This document shows, in pieces, positions 33,626 through 36,148 of a stretch of 36,148 bases of DNA. This stretch comes from Cyanobacteriota bacterium erpe_2018_sw_21hr_WHONDRS-SW48-000092_B_bin.40. GTDB lineage: Bacteria > Cyanobacteriota > Vampirovibrionia > Obscuribacterales > Obscuribacteraceae. Position 1 is the stretch's first letter. The number at the start of each line of letters is the position of its first letter. Under the pieces are notes generated by a model. That model did no database searches, was not told where the DNA came from, and saw only the letters and a program-made list of their open reading frames with translations. The DNA lies in NCBI GenBank assembly GCA_030917395.1, contig JAUPUU010000457.1:1-36148 (forward strand), read 5' to 3'. The translations under genes and the position numbers were made by a program.

Positions 33626-34972
33626 TTAGTCAGACTGTTTTAGCGATTCGGAACGTAGCTCAAAGCTGCCTTTTACTACTATCGGATCACCTTCCTTAAG
33701 ACCACCGATAACTTCTTCTAAACTGCCAGATTCGCCGCCCAGCTTGATTGGTTGCTCGCGGTATTGGCCTTTGCCAACGGGAACATAGACAACTTTGCAG
33801 TCTTCGGCGTCTTGCACGGCAAGTTTTGGCAGGGTCAAAACCCTGGCTTTACCGACCAAAATTTTCATACGGGCAAACATTTTCGGTTTGAGCTTGCAGC
33901 CAGGATTCAGCACTTCAGCTCGAACAGTAAGAGTGCGGGTTTCTGGATTGATAGAATCGGCCACATAATTCAATTTGCCCAGGAACTTTTGACCAGGTAA
34001 GCTGTCTACTTCAAGCTCTATTGGTTGACCAACTTTTACTTTGGAGATGTCTTTCTCGTAGACATCAGCTTTGAGCCAAACGCTATCAAAGTCTGCGATG
34101 GTAAAGAGCGCTTTGCTCGGGTCGGCTAGCTCTCCAGTATTGACCAGGCGCTCTGTTACCACCCCTGTCTCTGGCGATACTACAGGAATGACCGGATTTA
34201 GTTGACCAGTTCTGAATACTTCGGCAATTTGCTTCTCGGAGACTCCTAATAGATGCAGTTTTTGTTTTAAGGGCTCAGTCATCAAGGTTAGGCGCTCGGA
34301 TGACAGCGAAATAGTTGCTTGTCTTTTGCTGTTAAGGGCGTCAATAGTGATGCGATCTTTGTCGTATTGAGTTTTAGCTGACTCAAAGTCGGCCTTTGAT
34401 GCAATTTTTTCGTCTAGCAGGCCTTTAACGCGGGTGTATGTGCTCTGGGATAGCCCCAACTGGGCGCGGTTTTGGTTTATATCTGAGTCTATCTGCAGCA
34501 GTTCGCGTTTGAGATCGGCCCGCACTTGTGAGGCATTTTGCAGGAGGTCAGCTTCGGTCTGTTCTATATCTTGACTGCGAATACTGGCTAGGGTTTGCCC
34601 CTCTTTAACATGGTCGCCAATGTTGACCAAGACGGCAATAATTCGGCCTGAAACTGGCGTACTCACTTTGGTTGTCAAATTTGAGTTGGCCTGCACTTCA
34701 CCAGTACTCCTAACGGCGAAGTCTACATCTTTCATCGAGACTTTCTCGCAGCCAAGATTAAGGGCAACTTCAGTCTCTGGGGTCAAGGTCACGAGGTTTA
34801 GACCGCCAGCCGACACTTTGCTAGCCGGTGAAGGAGCAAGGGCCTTACCCTCTACCTTTTCAGAGGTGTGACCGCAACCGGTCAGAGCTAACCCGCTGGT
34901 TAGTGCTAGGGCGGATATGGGTAAGATTATTCTGTATCGGCATGGGGTAATGCTTTTTGGCAATATCTGCAT
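33626..34972 (-). CDS. RND efflux periplasmic adaptor (membrane fusion) lipoprotein
   Basis: About 448 aa from the ATG at 34972 (the frame extends to a TTG at 35008). A basic n-region, a hydrophobic h-region and a lipobox ALTGC predict a lipoprotein anchored to a membrane. Then come a beta-barrel/lipoyl half-motif (VSGRIIAVLVNIGDHVKEGQ), a helical hairpin rich in Asp/Gln/Arg (about residues 145-225), the second lipoyl half (VVSPETGVVTERLVNTG) and the barrel domain with VEVDSLPGQKFLGKLNYVA-type strands (PF16576/CusB-like). It links an RND pump to an outer-membrane channel. The likely partner is the CzcA-like pump, encoded convergently 243 bp away; this is unusual, because such genes normally share one operon. 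Confidence 0.88.
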   Translation of the reverse strand: MQILPKSITPCRYRIILPISALALTSGLALTGCGHTSEKVEGKALAPSPASKVSAGGLNLVTLTPETEVALNLGCEKVSMKDVDFAVRSTGEVQANSNLTTKVSTPVSGRIIAVLVNIGDHVKEGQTLASIRSQDIEQTEADLLQNASQVRADLKRELLQIDSDINQNRAQLGLSQSTYTRVKGLLDEKIASKADFESAKTQYDKDRITIDALNSKRQATISLSSERLTLMTEPLKQKLHLLGVSEKQIAEVFRTGQLNPVIPVVSPETGVVTERLVNTGELADPSKALFTIADFDSVWLKADVYEKDISKVKVGQPIELEVDSLPGQKFLGKLNYVADSINPETRTLTVRAEVLNPGCKLKPKMFARMKILVGKARVLTLPKLAVQDAEDCKVVYVPVGKGQYREQPIKLGGESGSLEEVIGGLKEGDPIVVKGSFELRSESLKQSD

Positions 34973-35318
34973 TTTTTCACTGTCTCGATTTAATCTCGAA
35001 CGAGTCAATCTTCACGCAATCTACATGTTCGCCACTCACGAATATTGCAAGAATCGCGAAGAGTAGCTTATTTAGCTGGTCTTCACGATACTACCCTAAC
35101 ATATTTTCAACGCTTTGACTGTTTAAATGCGCTGATAATCGTATAGCTGGGAACAAGAGTAGAGAGAGTAGCGTCGAAGTTTTCATCAAGATTGACAGTT
35201 TTAAAATTGGCACAGAGCGGCTTTCGAAAAGCTGTCCTGTCCGGTAATGAAAGGATGCTAGTTTTTTTCTATTACAATAGTGTGGTTTCTGGTTCAGGCG
35301 GTCATTAGAGGTTCGGTC
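34973..35318. promoter_or_regulatory. 346-bp divergent promoter region
   Basis: Separates the adaptor gene (minus) from the TPR protein gene (plus). I see a short GCTTT-CGA-AAAGC hairpin near 35220, a T-rich tract near 35260, and TACAAT just after it as a possible -10 element for the plus-strand gene, without a convincing -35. No other gene is supported. Confidence 0.4.
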
Positions 35319-36148
35319 ATGAAGTTAAAGACAATCAAAACCTTAGCCATCATTCAGGCTGTTTTGCTGAGCTCTTATGCACCGCTTGCTCTGGCTGCAA
35401 CTTCCAAGCAATCTCCTGAAATAGCTAAGCTCGACAATATAGAAGAAGTTATTTACGGTGCTCCAAAATCTAAGCTCGCCCTTGACAGTCGATTGAAAGA
35501 TCTTGAATTGAAATTATTTGGCATCACTCGCAAAGGAACAACCACTGAGCGGCTTGCTGCCATCGAAAAGACACTGGCTTATGGCAGTGGCGCAGCAAAT
35601 TCTGGTTCACTGCTGCCACCACTGGCTCCGACCTTAGATACACCCGCTACTTCTTCCGGCGCACCGTCCACTGCTAGCTCTAACTCTAGCACTAGTTATG
35701 ACAGCGAGGAACCTTACGCTGTTGATTCGTCTGGTGCTCTGGCCGATGCCATGCAACTTTATCAAGACGGCAAAGTGGCCCAGGCTGAAAGTGTCTTTCA
35801 TGGCATCATTGCTAAAGATCCCAACAATGGCGATGCTTACTATAACTTGGCTGTTATTGCTGAAGGCAAAAATGATTTGAACGGTGCTCTTTCTTACTAT
35901 CGCAGCGCCCTCAATTTGAATCCTCAAGATACTGATCTGCAGAGTGCGGTTGTTAGCGTTCAGAACAAATTGGCTCAGACCAATAATAGTGCCCCTAGTC
36001 ATGTGGCTTCGAGCTATGCCTCTAGTGCTAATCCCTTTGCCGCTTCTTCTTCTTCTTCTTCGGCTCCTAGACCGGCAGCTCCAGCCCAAAGCAAGGCTCT
36101 TGATGAAGCAAGAAAGAATCAATTAAAGAGCGCTGTTGCTTCAGCTTC
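35319..36148 (+). CDS. Secreted TPR-repeat protein, 3'-truncated by the window edge
   Basis: The frame starts at ATG 35319 (AGAGG about 8 nt upstream) and stays open to the end of the window, so at least 276 aa. Residues 1-27 are a Sec signal peptide (MKLKTIK, then a hydrophobic core ending ALA). Residues about 40-90 form a charged helical segment (LKDLELKLFGITRKG and nearby), then comes a Ser/Thr/Pro-rich linker (about 95-135). A TPR unit pair spans about residues 143-203 (LYQDGKVAQAESVFHGII and AYYNLAVIAEGKND, with GALSYYRSALNLNP). A second Ser/Ala-rich stretch with a run of serines follows. It is probably periplasmic or surface-exposed; TPRs imply protein binding. The complete length and any C-terminal domain are unknown. 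Confidence 0.85.
   Translation, partial: MKLKTIKTLAIIQAVLLSSYAPLALAATSKQSPEIAKLDNIEEVIYGAPKSKLALDSRLKDLELKLFGITRKGTTTERLAAIEKTLAYGSGAANSGSLLPPLAPTLDTPATSSGAPSTASSNSSTSYDSEEPYAVDSSGALADAMQLYQDGKVAQAESVFHGIIAKDPNNGDAYYNLAVIAEGKNDLNGALSYYRSALNLNPQDTDLQSAVVSVQNKLAQTNNSAPSHVASSYASSANPFAASSSSSSAPRPAAPAQSKALDEARKNQLKSAVASA

Noticed and set aside
1-36148. CRISPR arrays, insertion sequences, tRNA and rRNA genes.
   Set aside because: No regularly spaced repeats, transposase motifs, cloverleaf-like sequences or rRNA signatures were found when reading both strands by eye; a tool search could still reveal a short tRNA.

Overview
The window reads as chromosomal DNA of a diderm (Gram-negative-type) bacterium of roughly balanced GC. 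A TTG- or GTG-tolerant start usage, a type IV secretion (T4SS) block, a lipoprotein-type RND adaptor, a heavy-metal RND pump and an alanine/serine-rich secreted TPR protein are all present. My best guess, by gene style only, is a non-photosynthetic cyanobacterial relative (Melainabacteria/Vampirovibrionia, Obscuribacterales-like). No rRNA, tRNA or CRISPR array was seen.

Layout. (1) 1-10607, plus strand: a T4SS/conjugation-type block. It holds a large Gly/Ala-rich protein cut by the left edge, a double-CxxC protein, a PrgI/VirB3-like membrane protein, a VirB4 ATPase, a VirB8-like protein and a VirD4/TraG coupling ATPase with a C-terminal zinc ribbon. (2) 10710-11867: a serpin. (3) 11882-25495, minus strand: twelve tightly packed genes that look like one operon. 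Transcription order is Asp/Asn beta-hydroxylase, ParB/Srx-fold protein (DGNHR motif), CooC-like ATPase, type III-fold PLP decarboxylase, cysteine-synthase-like enzyme fused to rhodanese, SufS-like cysteine desulfurase, PYROXD2/CrtI-like FAD oxidoreductase, tandem GNAT-like protein, Fur-family regulator, second CooC-like ATPase and two SAM methyltransferases. (4) 25496-26167: a divergent regulatory region with a 17-bp Fur-type palindrome, a second weaker one and a possible 48-aa ORF. (5) 26168-27073: a replication-relaxation family protein. (6) 27095-28529, minus: an OppF-type ABC ATPase and a small membrane-anchored protein. (7) 28905-30128: a 3-hydroxyacyl-CoA dehydrogenase. (8) 30269-35008: a CzcA-type metal RND pump converging on its probable adaptor, with a putative 32-aa membrane peptide between them. 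(9) 35319 to the right edge: the start of a secreted TPR protein.

Main point. Region 3 is the candidate undescribed system. It combines SbnA-like (CysK fold), SbnH-like (PLP decarboxylase) and possibly SbnI-like (ParB/Srx fold) chemistry, as in staphyloferrin B precursor synthesis. To this it adds sulfur-mobilising enzymes, an oxidase, a hydroxylase, an acetyltransferase and methyltransferases, a Fur-family regulator, and a pair of CooC-type ATPases whose usual Cys-x-Cys metal site is replaced by Cys-Tyr-His. No NRPS or NIS synthetase is visible. My inference is a metal-responsive pathway that makes a small sulfur- and/or diamino-acid-derived metallophore or cofactor, or that matures a metal site. 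The product cannot be read from sequence alone.
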